A program made the position numbers and the translations under genes. DNA of 64,000 nucleotides, from NCBI GenBank assembly GCA_041389725.1, contig JAWKRG010000003.1:62001-126000 (forward strand), written 5' to 3'. Source of the DNA: Polyangiaceae bacterium (GTDB lineage Bacteria > Myxococcota_A > Polyangia > Polyangiales > Polyangiaceae). The first letter of the stretch is position 1, and each line of letters opens with the position of its first letter. This document shows, one piece after another, positions 1-7,891 of this stretch. The notes under the pieces were generated by a model, which worked only from the letters and a program-made list of their open reading frames with translations, did no database searches and had not been told where the DNA came from.

Positions 1-7
1 CGCAAGT

Positions 8-25
8 CCGGGGTCGCGTCCCCGG
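8..25 (-). terminator. Hairpin just after the protease stop codon
   Basis: A perfect 6-bp inverted repeat (CCGGGG, 6-nt loop, CCCCGG) lies 2 bases beyond the stop codon of the minus-strand protease gene. It could end that transcript. There is no clear T-run, so this is a plausible rather than a classical intrinsic terminator. Confidence 0.45.
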
Positions 26-27
26 CG

Positions 28-951
28 TCACTTCGTGCCGAACGAAAACGAGAAGCGGAACTTGAAGCCCTTGTCGGTGCGCTCGAACACGATGGGGCCG
101 AACTGTTGACGCTCGCCGCTCACTTGCGGCGCCGCCTTGCCTCGCGCGTCGCGCTTCGATTCGCCATTGCGCGCGTCGCGCTTCGACGCGTCCGTATCAA
201 CTTGGGCCGGCTCCTCAGGCAAGGCCGAATCCGAGGGCGGCACGACAGGCGACGGCGCGGTGGGGTCGACTGGCGGCGGCGCGGCGAGGGGTGCGTTGCG
301 GACGGCTTGGGGCAAACGTTGGAATGCTGCGAAGAGCGGCCGCGCCGGGACGGCAATGTGACAGCGCGCGCCGCTGTGTACGAGTGCAACGACGTTGCCC
401 TGGGCGTCGACCAGCGGCGCGCCCGAGTCACCGGGCACCGCGAGCAGATCCGTGAACGCCGCGCGACGCAGCTTGGGCAGAGAAGGACAGGGCGCGAGTT
501 TTTCGACCGCGGTGTCCCGCGGTGAAGCACGGTCGGGGCGACCCAGGAACAGCAGGCTTTCACCTTGCTTCGGCATGCGTGCGCTCAGCCCCAGGGGCTT
601 CACGCTGCTGGCCACGTCGAGCACGAGCAAGGCCACGTCTTGGTCTTCGTCGAGATGAGCGACGCGCGCGTGCGTCTTGGTCCCATCGGAAAGCTCGACC
701 GCAGCCGTGCGGCCCGCGACGCAGTGCGCGGCTGTGGCCACAACTCGCGGCGACCCGACCAGCACGCCGGTGCAGGCGCGATCGGGCAAGAAGGCGCTAG
801 CCGCGTTGACCCGCGCCTCGAGTCGCACCCGCGCGAAGAGCGCGGCGCCGTTCACGCTGTCGGTGCTCCGCTGCTTGGCCAGGGGTTTCGCGTCAGCCGC
901 GCCCGCCGCAAGCAGCGTGGTGGCGGACAGCAGCAGCGCAAAGATCCGCAT
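28..951 (-). CDS. Secreted trypsin-like serine protease
   Basis: A 307-residue protein with an N-terminal signal peptide (MRIFALLLSATTLLAAG, cleavage near AADA). It has a chymotrypsin-fold (S1) domain: the His motif TAAHC, an Asp candidate in the DEDQDVALL segment, and the nucleophile motif GDSGAPL. The start was set at the ATG at 951 because the open frame upstream (to 1590) is low-complexity and has no signal sequence. After the protease domain comes a Pro-rich and charged linker with DARNGESKRDARG repeats, and a C-terminal tail rich in Phe (FKFRFSFSFG) that may form a beta hairpin. It probably acts in the periplasm or outside the cell; the substrate cannot be predicted. It is divergent from the thioredoxin-fold lipoprotein gene. 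Confidence 0.85.
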   Translation of the reverse strand: MRIFALLLSATTLLAAGAADAKPLAKQRSTDSVNGAALFARVRLEARVNAASAFLPDRACTGVLVGSPRVVATAAHCVAGRTAAVELSDGTKTHARVAHLDEDQDVALLVLDVASSVKPLGLSARMPKQGESLLFLGRPDRASPRDTAVEKLAPCPSLPKLRRAAFTDLLAVPGDSGAPLVDAQGNVVALVHSGARCHIAVPARPLFAAFQRLPQAVRNAPLAAPPPVDPTAPSPVVPPSDSALPEEPAQVDTDASKRDARNGESKRDARGKAAPQVSGERQQFGPIVFERTDKGFKFRFSFSFGTK

Positions 952-1099
952 GCGGCAGCATAGCATCTCACCAGGTGCGAGCAGCCGGCGCTTGCCTTGG
1001 ACAAGCGCGGAGTTCGCGTCCAAACCGCGCCCCGACCGCCTTCGAACAACGCTCGTCACACTTTCGGGGTGGCGCGCGATGAGGGCCTCGGAGGTCGTG

Positions 1100-2533
1100 A
1101 TGACGCGTCGAGTTAGAGCAAACCCCGGGACCGGAGCGAAAGGCGAGTCGAAGCGCGCGCCTGGCAAGTGGATCCCGGTGTTGTTTGCTGCGTTTTGCCT
1201 TTCGTCGGCCTGCGGCGGCCCAACGCCACAGTCCCAAGCACTGGCGCCAGGCTCCGCGCAGGGCGCTCCAGACGAAACCCCCGAGTCCCTGACGACGGCT
1301 GCCCTCACGGCACCAAGCCCAGAGCTGATTCGTGCGCTCCGCGCTCGTGGACAGTCGGGTCTCGACGCCCTCCTCGCGCGCACGGGCAAGAACCCGAGCG
1401 CCTCGGAGCGTTCGACGATCGCGAAAGTCGCGGGCCAGCTCGACGCCGACGTGTCACACCTGTTCTGGCACACGGATCTATCCGAAGCGGTGCTGCAGGC
1501 GCAGCGCGAGAACAAGCCGATCCTCTCCCTGCGCATGCTGGGGCGCCTCGACGAGGAGCTGTCCTGTGCGAACAGTCGCCTGTTCCGCACGACGCTTTAC
1601 CCGGATGCGCGCGTGTCGCGCCTGCTGCGAGAGCGGTTCGTGCTGCACTGGAGCAGCGAGCGCAAGGTCCCGCGCATTACCATCGACTACCGCGATGGTC
1701 GCAGCCTGGTCAGCACGATCACCGGCAACAGCATCCACTACGTCATGGACAAGCGCGGTCGCGTGGTCGACGCCTTGCCGGGGCTCTATGCGGCGGAGGA
1801 CTTCGCCCACGAGCTTGCGTCCCTGGAGCCGGTGGCACGCGCGGCAGGGGACGACGACGACGCAAGTTGGCGCGTACGCGTACGCAGCCATCATGATTTG
1901 GCGCTCGTTCGTACGGTTCAACAGTTGCGAACCACCTTGCTGGCTGCTGGCAGGGACGCCGACGCTGCGGCGGTCTTGGCAGCACCGTCCGTCGTCGTGC
2001 GCGCGCCCGCGGGAAAGCCATTGCCACCACCGAGTGCACGCGCAGCGGTGCCCATCGCCATCACCAAAGCCGCAATGGAGGCGCCCGTGTTGCGGCGCAC
2101 GGCTCCTCGCCCCGTGCCCAACCTCGAACCCCTGGACGGCAAGCTCGATCGCGACGGGCTCTGGCAAGAGCTCGCTCGGGCGCGGCAGAACGACATCGCC
2201 TTCGATGCAAGCGTGCTCGCGGTCATTCGGCGCAAGACTCCCGTCACCTGGACGAAGAGCGACGGCAGCGTCGCCCCGGCGAAGGGCCCGGCCCTCGCGC
2301 GAATGCTCGACGTACTCAAGCTGCACATAGCCGAAGACACGTTGCGCAACGAACTCGTGCTGCGCCGGCGCATCCACGGCTGGCTCACGCAAGAGCCGCA
2401 GACGTTTTCCGCACTCAATCGCCGCGTGTACTCCGACCTGTTCCTCACCCCCGCCTCGGATCCGTGGCTGGGCCTGCTGCCCCAGGACGTGTTCAGCGCG
2501 CTGCCTCATGGCGGTGTGAAAGAGGCGCGCTAG
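1100..2533 (+). CDS. Thioredoxin-fold lipoprotein, non-CxxC
   Basis: A 477-residue protein starting MTRRVRANPG. A hydrophobic stretch ends in a lipobox-like LSSACGG near residue 35, so it is probably a lipoprotein. Residues about 115-245 resemble the thioredoxin_7 type fold: a helix-strand start with ENKPILS, then a lone Cys in LSCANSRLF where redox members have CxxC, and later a strand-rich part ending DALPGLYAAEDF. Loss of the CxxC pair argues against dithiol redox chemistry. The rest has no recognised domain. ATG 1079 is an alternative start. The longer open frame from 677 overlaps the divergent protease gene and is rejected. Confidence 0.7.
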   Translation: MTRRVRANPGTGAKGESKRAPGKWIPVLFAAFCLSSACGGPTPQSQALAPGSAQGAPDETPESLTTAALTAPSPELIRALRARGQSGLDALLARTGKNPSASERSTIAKVAGQLDADVSHLFWHTDLSEAVLQAQRENKPILSLRMLGRLDEELSCANSRLFRTTLYPDARVSRLLRERFVLHWSSERKVPRITIDYRDGRSLVSTITGNSIHYVMDKRGRVVDALPGLYAAEDFAHELASLEPVARAAGDDDDASWRVRVRSHHDLALVRTVQQLRTTLLAAGRDADAAAVLAAPSVVVRAPAGKPLPPPSARAAVPIAITKAAMEAPVLRRTAPRPVPNLEPLDGKLDRDGLWQELARARQNDIAFDASVLAVIRRKTPVTWTKSDGSVAPAKGPALARMLDVLKLHIAEDTLRNELVLRRRIHGWLTQEPQTFSALNRRVYSDLFLTPASDPWLGLLPQDVFSALPHGGVKEAR

Positions 2534-2622
2534 CCCGGCGGCAAGGCACGATCCGCAGTCGGCGAAGCACGGCGCCGGAACCGTGGGCGCGACGGCGCCG
2601 CCTCAGGTAATGTCCGTCGACG

Positions 2623-3864
2623 ATGCTCCGCTTTGGCATCTCTTGGGTCGGCCGCCGGCTCACCGTCGCCGGCATTCCGCTCATCGCAGCGTGCGGTGGC
2701 GCGTCAACTGGAGCACCCGTCAACACGCCGCCACCCGTCGAGCGCGCTGCGCCGCGCCTCGATGCACCCGCGGCTCCGCCTGCGGCCCCAGTGGAGCGGC
2801 GCGCTCTGTGCGGTCAGGAAGTTCCCGTCAACAGCGAGCGCTTCAGCTGCAACCAGCTCGACTTCACGGATCTGACGAGCCTCGAGGGCATGAGCCAGCT
2901 GCGAGAACTGGTGCTCGCGTCGAGTGGTGTCTCGGATCTGCGCCCCCTCGCCACGCTGCCCCGGCTCGAGGCGCTGGATCTGGAAAGCACCGACGTGACG
3001 GACCTGTCGCCGCTGACGGCCCTTCCGAATCTGACCCGCCTACGCGTGGTGTTTCGCACGACCATGGTCACCGAGCATCCGCGCGTGCTCACGGCTCTCA
3101 ATCGACCGATCCCAAAGATCGACCTCAGTCCCCTGGCGCAGCTGCCGAAGCTCGAGCGATTGTCACTCGGCTTCGTCGCCGTCGACTCCCTCGAACCGCT
3201 GTCCCAGGTAAAAGAGCTTCGGCGCTTGATGTTGGTGTCCGTCGATGCTCCCGCGGGCGCATTGCGTGGCATGGCGGGTCTGGAGAAGCTGGAACAAGTC
3301 GTGCTGATGGCATCGCCGTGTCGCGAGCTCGACGTGCTCGCCAGCTCGAGGCAGATGCGCATGCTTTTCATTCACGGATGCCGGCGCGCTGACTTGCGAC
3401 CGCTGGCCCACCTGACGGGACTGCAGCGAGTCACGCTGAGCTCCGTGGAAGGACGCGGCGCGCGGGAGCTCTCGAACTTGAAGACCGTCAAGGCACTCGA
3501 TGCGTCGCAGTCGCGTTTGGATGACTACTCGTTCCTGTCGGCAATGACGAAACTCGAGTCCCTGGACTTGTCGGGCAGCTCGCTGACGAACGCCGCACCG
3601 CTTGCTTCGCTGTCGCAATTGCGCAGCGTGGATCTCTCCGGCACCAAAGTGATCCGACTGGAACCGCTGAAAGGACTCGCGCACCTTCAGCGCCTGGTGC
3701 TCAGCGGCGACCCTTCCCACGCTTTCAACCAACCCACGACCCCTGACCCCAAGCTACGCGTGCAAGTGGAGCGGCTGCGGCGTGTGCGACCCACTCTGAA
3801 GTTCGAATATCGAAGCGACCAGCCCAACGAAATCGCGCAGCTGCCGGCGATCTTCGACGACTGA
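2623..3864 (+). CDS. Leucine-rich-repeat lipoprotein
   Basis: A 413-residue protein with a signal peptide and lipobox (GIPLIAACGG), a short Pro/Ala linker, then about ten leucine-rich repeats of the internalin-like 22-residue type (for example LRELVLASSGVSDLRPLA and LESLDLSGSSLTNAAPLA). The repeats start after a Cys-containing cap (ALCGQEVPVNSERFSC). Such proteins usually sit on the envelope and bind other proteins; no partner is visible. It lies 89 bases after the thioredoxin-fold lipoprotein on the same strand, so the two may be co-transcribed. Confidence 0.85.
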   Translation: MLRFGISWVGRRLTVAGIPLIAACGGASTGAPVNTPPPVERAAPRLDAPAAPPAAPVERRALCGQEVPVNSERFSCNQLDFTDLTSLEGMSQLRELVLASSGVSDLRPLATLPRLEALDLESTDVTDLSPLTALPNLTRLRVVFRTTMVTEHPRVLTALNRPIPKIDLSPLAQLPKLERLSLGFVAVDSLEPLSQVKELRRLMLVSVDAPAGALRGMAGLEKLEQVVLMASPCRELDVLASSRQMRMLFIHGCRRADLRPLAHLTGLQRVTLSSVEGRGARELSNLKTVKALDASQSRLDDYSFLSAMTKLESLDLSGSSLTNAAPLASLSQLRSVDLSGTKVIRLEPLKGLAHLQRLVLSGDPSHAFNQPTTPDPKLRVQVERLRRVRPTLKFEYRSDQPNEIAQLPAIFDD

Positions 3865-3898
3865 GACGACGCAGACCAACGGCAAGTCGTCGCCCGGC

Positions 3899-4939
3899 TC
3901 AGGCGCCCTGCTCGGGCGCTGGCGGCGCCTCTTCCACGCGACCATCAGCGTGCTTGGCGAAGCGCCCGCGGCTGGGGCCATGATGCGGAGCCTCGGAATC
4001 CCAGGGCCAACCCCCGAACTTCGTTCGTTGATAGTCGACGAAGGCTTGCTGGAGTTCGGCACGACTGTTCATCACGAAAGGACCGTGTTGAGCGACGGGC
4101 TCACCGATGGGTCGGCCTTGGAGCACCAGCACGTCCACGTCGCTGTCGGTTGCGCCTAACTCCAGTTCCTCGTCGCAGCGTACGACCGCCACGGCGCGGC
4201 CGCGCAAGGTCTCGTCCCCGACGCGCAGCGTGTCACCGTCAAAGAAGTACAACGCACGCAGAGTGTTCTCCCCCTTGGCTTTCGGCAGCGTAAGCCGCGC
4301 GCCCCTGCTAGCACGCAGCGTCCATATGGCTACGTCGGCCTCGGCGCGGCTCGCCCAAGAGTCCGGGGGCGGGCTCGGCGGCACGGCGTCCGCGAAGCGA
4401 CCCGCAATCACCGCCACCTCCCAGTTCGCACCGTCCGTTCCACCACGCACGCGCGGCACCCGGGGCTGCCAGAACATGGAGAAATGCGGAGGCGACATCT
4501 TGCCGCTAGCGGGCAGGTTGAGCCAAAGCTGGAAGAGCTCCAGGGGATTGGCTGCCTCCTGCTTCGTGAGCGGGAACATCTCGGCGTGCTGAATACCGGC
4601 ACCAGCAGTGAGCCACTGCACGTCGCCTGCTCCATAGCGGGCCGTGGCACCCAAAGAGTCCGAGTGGTCCACCAGGCCGCGCCGCACGATCGTCACGGTC
4701 TCGAAGCCGCGATGCGGGTGAGCGGGAAAGCCCGGCACCACGAGGCCGTGGTACATGTTCCAGCCGTCTTTGCCGCCGAAGTCCTGACCCAGCTGGCGCC
4801 CGCTCAGCGCCGCCGCGGGCCCCAGCTCGGCGTTGGCTTTTGGATACGCGTCTTTGTGGTGCACGCAGAACAAGAAGGGATCGAGCGTGGGCCAAGGGGG
4901 CGAGCCAAGGGGCATGCGTTCGAGAACCGGGGAATGCAT
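3899..4939 (-). CDS. Pirin family protein
   Basis: A 346-residue bicupin protein. The pirin signature is clear: the HPHRGFETVTIVRRG segment, followed by HSDSLG, then GAGIQHAEM, which supply the His and Glu metal ligands of the N-terminal cupin. The C-terminal pirin segment is also present (GPFVMNSRAELQQAFVDY). Pirins are iron-binding proteins with regulatory or quercetinase-type activity; which applies here is unknown. The start is placed at the ATG at 4939; ATG 4915 (MPLGSPPW) is the other reasonable start, as the conserved region begins there. It converges with the LRR lipoprotein gene and diverges from the beta-barrel gene at 5053. Confidence 0.9.
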   Translation of the reverse strand: MHSPVLERMPLGSPPWPTLDPFLFCVHHKDAYPKANAELGPAAALSGRQLGQDFGGKDGWNMYHGLVVPGFPAHPHRGFETVTIVRRGLVDHSDSLGATARYGAGDVQWLTAGAGIQHAEMFPLTKQEAANPLELFQLWLNLPASGKMSPPHFSMFWQPRVPRVRGGTDGANWEVAVIAGRFADAVPPSPPPDSWASRAEADVAIWTLRASRGARLTLPKAKGENTLRALYFFDGDTLRVGDETLRGRAVAVVRCDEELELGATDSDVDVLVLQGRPIGEPVAQHGPFVMNSRAELQQAFVDYQRTKFGGWPWDSEAPHHGPSRGRFAKHADGRVEEAPPAPEQGA

Positions 4940-5052
4940 GCACGAAGTGTAGTGCAGATGCCCGCACTCCGGGAGCGGGCGCTGGAGCGGTCGAAGCTTT
5001 TCGGCGCGACCCTTTCTTGCTCTCAGTTGCCCAAGGCAGGTAACCTGACCCG

Positions 5053-5736
5053 ATGATCTACTCACGTATCACGGGCATGCTGATTGGGTGCGCGACCACA
5101 TTGCTGGTTGCGTCGGCGGGGGCACAGCAGGCGGCGGCGCCCGCGGCGGCAGCGGGAGGCGAACCCGCGGCGCCGCCCAGTGATGTGCACAACCACGACG
5201 GGTTCTATCTGAACCTGGGGCTCAACTTCGGGTATTCCATGGTCAGCTGGAGCGTCGACGGTGCGGGAAGCCTCGATCAGGACCTGTCGGGGCTTTCGTC
5301 GGGCTTCGACCTGCTCATTGGCGGCACCCCGGTGCCGGGTCTGGTCATCGGCGGCGGACTGATAGGAGTGCGGACCTCGGACCCGAAGATCAAGACAGGC
5401 TCGGTCGAGACAACGGCCGATGGCACCATGCTTTTAGCGGGGCTGTCTCTGTTTGGGCAGTACTACTTCGACCCTGCCGAGGGGTTCTTCCTCCAGGGGC
5501 AACTCGGGTACGCAGTCCTCGACTTCGTCAACAGCAACGGGTCCAGTGGTGGCAATGACCCCACGGGCTTTCTCGTTGGCGTTGGCGCCGGCTACGACTT
5601 TTGGATCGGCGAGCAGTGGAGCGTCGGTCCTGTCGCGAGATTCCTCTACGCCTCTACCAGCGTGGAGGCGGGTGCCGCGAAAGCGACCCAGAGCTACCTC
5701 TACCCGAGCCTCGGCGTCGCCTTTACGCTGCACTGA
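5053..5736 (+). CDS. Small outer-membrane beta-barrel protein
   Basis: A 227-residue protein with a signal peptide (MLIGCATTLLVASAGAQ) followed by an Ala/Pro spacer. The rest alternates short amphipathic strands with Gly-rich turns (YLNLGLNFGYSMVSW, LVIGGGLIGVRT, FLVGVGAGYDFWI) and ends in YPSLGVAFTLH, a beta-signal-like aromatic terminus. This suits an eight-stranded OmpA/OmpW-like barrel. Its function is not known. A CGGGCC-AC-GGCCCG hairpin follows the gene. Confidence 0.75.
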   Translation: MIYSRITGMLIGCATTLLVASAGAQQAAAPAAAAGGEPAAPPSDVHNHDGFYLNLGLNFGYSMVSWSVDGAGSLDQDLSGLSSGFDLLIGGTPVPGLVIGGGLIGVRTSDPKIKTGSVETTADGTMLLAGLSLFGQYYFDPAEGFFLQGQLGYAVLDFVNSNGSSGGNDPTGFLVGVGAGYDFWIGEQWSVGPVARFLYASTSVEAGAAKATQSYLYPSLGVAFTLH

Positions 5737-5756
5737 TCCGCTTCGGACGTGCCGGT

Positions 5757-5770
5757 CGGGCCACGGCCCG
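5757..5770 (+). terminator. Short GC hairpin after the beta-barrel gene
   Basis: CGGGCC-AC-GGCCCG is a perfect inverted repeat 20 bases after the stop codon. It may terminate the barrel gene, but the 2-nt loop is too short to be ideal and no T-run follows. It could instead be an operator for the lipoprotein gene that starts at 5784. Confidence 0.3.
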
Positions 5771-5783
5771 ATATAATCGGGGC

Positions 5784-6773
5784 ATGCGCTCCTTCCGATC
5801 CTGGGCTCTCTCTTCGTTCTTCTTGCTCGTCGCATGCGGCAGCTCCGATGACGCGGGGCTGAACGGTGGAGGGGGCTCGAGTTCTGGCGGCGCCACTTCC
5901 TCGGGTGGCGTCGCAGGTTCCGGCGCAGCGAGCACCGGTGGCCTCGACGGCGGCGCAGGCGCACCCGCAGGCGGTGCCTCAGGCGCCGGTGGCGTCGTGG
6001 GCAGCGGTGGCATCGCGGGAGTTGGCGGCGTCGCAGGCAGTGGCGGCGTCGTCGGAGTCGGCGGCGCCGCAGGCAGCGGTGGCGGCGTCGGAGTCGGCGG
6101 TGCTGCGGGCAGCGGTGGCGTCGTTGGAGTTGGCGGCGCCGCGGGAAGCGGTGGCGTCGTTGGAGTTGGCGGCGCCGCGGGCAGCGGTGGCGTCGTTGGA
6201 GTCGGCGGCGTCGTGGGCGTCGGCGGTACGGGCGGCGGAGTCGTCGACTCCATCGGCTGCTCGGACGGAAAGCGCGAGGGCTACACGAACCTCACCAACT
6301 ACCCCAACATCGCCGCTTGCGCCGGTGGCTTCGACGTCCCTGGCGTCAAGACCCAGGCTTCCCGCGCTCCACAGTGCGGGCGCAAGGCGGGAGACGACAG
6401 CGCCAACCCGAACGGAACCGGTTGCTCCGTGGAAGATCTGTGTTCCGAAGGCTGGCGCGTGTGCGAGAGCGGAACGGAAGCCATGAATGCCAGCGGCAAC
6501 GTCTGCACTGGCGCCAGCGGCTTCTGGGCGACTCGTCAGTCGATGGGTGCGACCGGCTGCAGTTTGCTCGCGGCCGCCGTGAACAACGTCGTGGGCTGCG
6601 GCAATGCTGGAGCCGCCGTCGGCTGCTTTGGTCTCAACCGCACGCTGCGAACCGACGCCTGTCCGCCTGGATGGAGCTGCGGCAGCCCAGCCGAAAGCTT
6701 CACCGAGGCGCTGGTCGTGACCAAGGCGCAGGCGAGCGGGGGTGGCGTGCTGTGCTGCCGCAAAGGAAACTAG
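5784..6773 (+). CDS. Gly-rich repeat lipoprotein with Cys-rich C-terminal domain
   Basis: A 329-residue lipoprotein (signal MRSFRSWALSSFFLLVAC, lipidated Cys at the lipobox). About 140 residues of Gly/Ser/Ala/Val low complexity follow, made of a 12-residue repeat GGVVGVGGAAGS. The C-terminal ~165 residues are compact and Cys-rich, starting CSDGKREGY, with motifs CSVEDLCSEGWRVC and GFWATRQS and ending VLCCRKGN. This Cys-rich module is a secreted lectin-like or ligand-binding type by appearance, but I cannot name the family. The start at 5784 gives the signal peptide; the frame upstream to 5601 overlaps the barrel gene. Confidence 0.75.
   Translation: MRSFRSWALSSFFLLVACGSSDDAGLNGGGGSSSGGATSSGGVAGSGAASTGGLDGGAGAPAGGASGAGGVVGSGGIAGVGGVAGSGGVVGVGGAAGSGGGVGVGGAAGSGGVVGVGGAAGSGGVVGVGGAAGSGGVVGVGGVVGVGGTGGGVVDSIGCSDGKREGYTNLTNYPNIAACAGGFDVPGVKTQASRAPQCGRKAGDDSANPNGTGCSVEDLCSEGWRVCESGTEAMNASGNVCTGASGFWATRQSMGATGCSLLAAAVNNVVGCGNAGAAVGCFGLNRTLRTDACPPGWSCGSPAESFTEALVVTKAQASGGGVLCCRKGN
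6001..6235 (+). repeat. 36-bp coding minisatellite in the Gly-rich lipoprotein
   Basis: About six imperfect tandem copies of a 36-bp unit that encodes GGVVGVGGAAGS. The copies differ mostly at synonymous positions (gcc/gct, gtc/gtt). The unit is in frame, so copy-number change would alter linker length without a frameshift. Confidence 0.8.
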
Positions 6774-6794
6774 CAGTACCAACCGGCGCTTGGC

Positions 6795-7544
6795 TCAGCG
6801 GTCGCCGTTGCCCTGACGCTTGAGGAACTCCGCCAACTCTTGCTCGCTGACGTCCACCTTCGCGCGAGTACCCGAAGGACGGATGCTGGGCGGACCGCGG
6901 TGTGCTTCCGGAGGAATGCTGCTCACGCGATGGGGATTGGTATCAGCCAAGGCCAGCTGCAACGTCGCACGCGCCAACTCTTCCAGGGTGCTGGCGTCGC
7001 ACTTGCGCAGCAAGCCGCGGACTTGCGTCTTGAGGGTGTTTTCGGTCACTCCCAGCTCGTCCGCAAGGACCTTGCGAGGCACACCGGCAACAGCAGCCAC
7101 CAGCAAGTCTACCTCGCGCGGAGTCAGCCCAAGGCGCCGCGAAGTCTCGTCGATGGCCCAGCTGATGCGCTGATCTTCGACGCGCTCCAAAGCAATGGCG
7201 CGGCGCAAGAAGCCGCGCAGCGAAGAGCGATGGGTCGGCTTGCAGTGGTACTCCGCTCGCAGCAGGTGCGCGCGATTGATCAGTGCGGCTTCGGCACGAG
7301 CCGTCAGCACCAACACCGGAAGCAGCGGACGCGACTTGCGCGCGACTTGCACCAACTCCAGCCCATCGCGACCCGGCAGGTCGATCTCCGTGATCAAAGC
7401 CACCAACCGACGCGGAGAGGCCAACACCGCCTCTGCCGCCGCGAAGTCCGCAGCGATGTCCGTAGCGCGAAAGGACCGACAGGCCTCGGCCAAAGTTCGA
7501 GCCGTGGTCATGTCGGGGTCGACTATCAGGAAACGTCCTAGCAA
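6795..7544 (-). CDS. Orphan response regulator, LuxR-type HTH, atypical receiver
   Basis: A 249-residue protein: receiver domain about residues 4-125, LuxR/NarL helix-turn-helix about 148-205 (LGLTPREVDLLVAAVAG, then KVLADELGVTENTLKTQV), and a Pro/Arg-rich tail. In the receiver, Thr81 and Lys102 are kept. The phosphoacceptor position (the Asp of the xD-x-x-x-P-x-x-D-G pattern) is Glu53 in ITEIDLPGRDG, and the acidic pair near the N-terminus is D9-P10. It is therefore probably not controlled by normal Asp phosphorylation and may be constitutively active or respond to another signal. No histidine kinase is adjacent. It is divergent from the indole-prenyl operon and may be its regulator; that is inference from position. 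Confidence 0.88.
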   Translation of the reverse strand: MLGRFLIVDPDMTTARTLAEACRSFRATDIAADFAAAEAVLASPRRLVALITEIDLPGRDGLELVQVARKSRPLLPVLVLTARAEAALINRAHLLRAEYHCKPTHRSSLRGFLRRAIALERVEDQRISWAIDETSRRLGLTPREVDLLVAAVAGVPRKVLADELGVTENTLKTQVRGLLRKCDASTLEELARATLQLALADTNPHRVSSIPPEAHRGPPSIRPSGTRAKVDVSEQELAEFLKRQGNGDR

Positions 7545-7707
7545 CTACTCTTCTCCGTCCGCATCGCGTCGGGATCCGCACCCAGTTCACTTACTGTAAA
7601 CGACCTTCGCCCCAAGACGAGAGCTTTCGCCACGGCAGTGCGGCGACACCCTTCGCACCGTCACCGATCCCCTGGAAAATCAGGGCGGTTCTTCGCTGGT
7701 ACTGCTT

Positions 7708-7723
7708 TCACCCCTAGGGGTGA
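7708..7723. promoter_or_regulatory. Palindromic operator candidate, copy 1
   Basis: TCACCCCTAGGGGTGA is a perfect 16-bp palindrome. It shares TCACCC-N4-GGGTGA with the second site, whose centre is 93 bp away (about nine helical turns). A dimeric activator or repressor of the flanking operon is the natural candidate binder. Confidence 0.6.
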
Positions 7724-7800
7724 TCGACCGACGCCAACTCACACCGAACCGCGTCGCTCCCCCTGCCAATCGTCGCTGAGTGAGCGCATCACGCACGCCG

Positions 7801-7816
7801 TCACCCTCCCGGGTGA
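7801..7816. promoter_or_regulatory. Palindromic operator candidate, copy 2
   Basis: TCACCCTCCCGGGTGA has the same TCACCC / GGGTGA arms as the upstream copy with a different 4-bp centre, which suggests that the arms are the selected part. It lies 76 bp before the oxidase start codon. Confidence 0.6.
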
Positions 7817-7891
7817 TGCTCGAGTCGAAGCGCAAACGGTACCTTTGTGTAGGCGCGAAAGTTACACGCGACTCACACCAAGGGGACTGTC

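Larger units (their letters stand above)
7545..7891. other. Divergent promoter region of the regulator and the indole-prenyl operon
   Basis: A 347-bp non-coding stretch between two divergent transcription units. It contains two copies of the palindrome TCACCC-N4-GGGTGA (7708-7723 and 7801-7816) and a Shine-Dalgarno-like AAGGGGA before the ATG at 7892. I did not find a convincing -35/-10 pair. Confidence 0.7.

Noticed and set aside
677..1099. N-terminal extension of the thioredoxin-fold lipoprotein frame
   Set aside because: It overlaps the divergent protease gene, is low-complexity and would bury the lipoprotein signal.
5772..5777. TATAAT -10 box
   Set aside because: It lies only 7 bases before the ATG and has no matching -35 element; in this GC-rich genome it is more likely chance or part of the hairpin tail.
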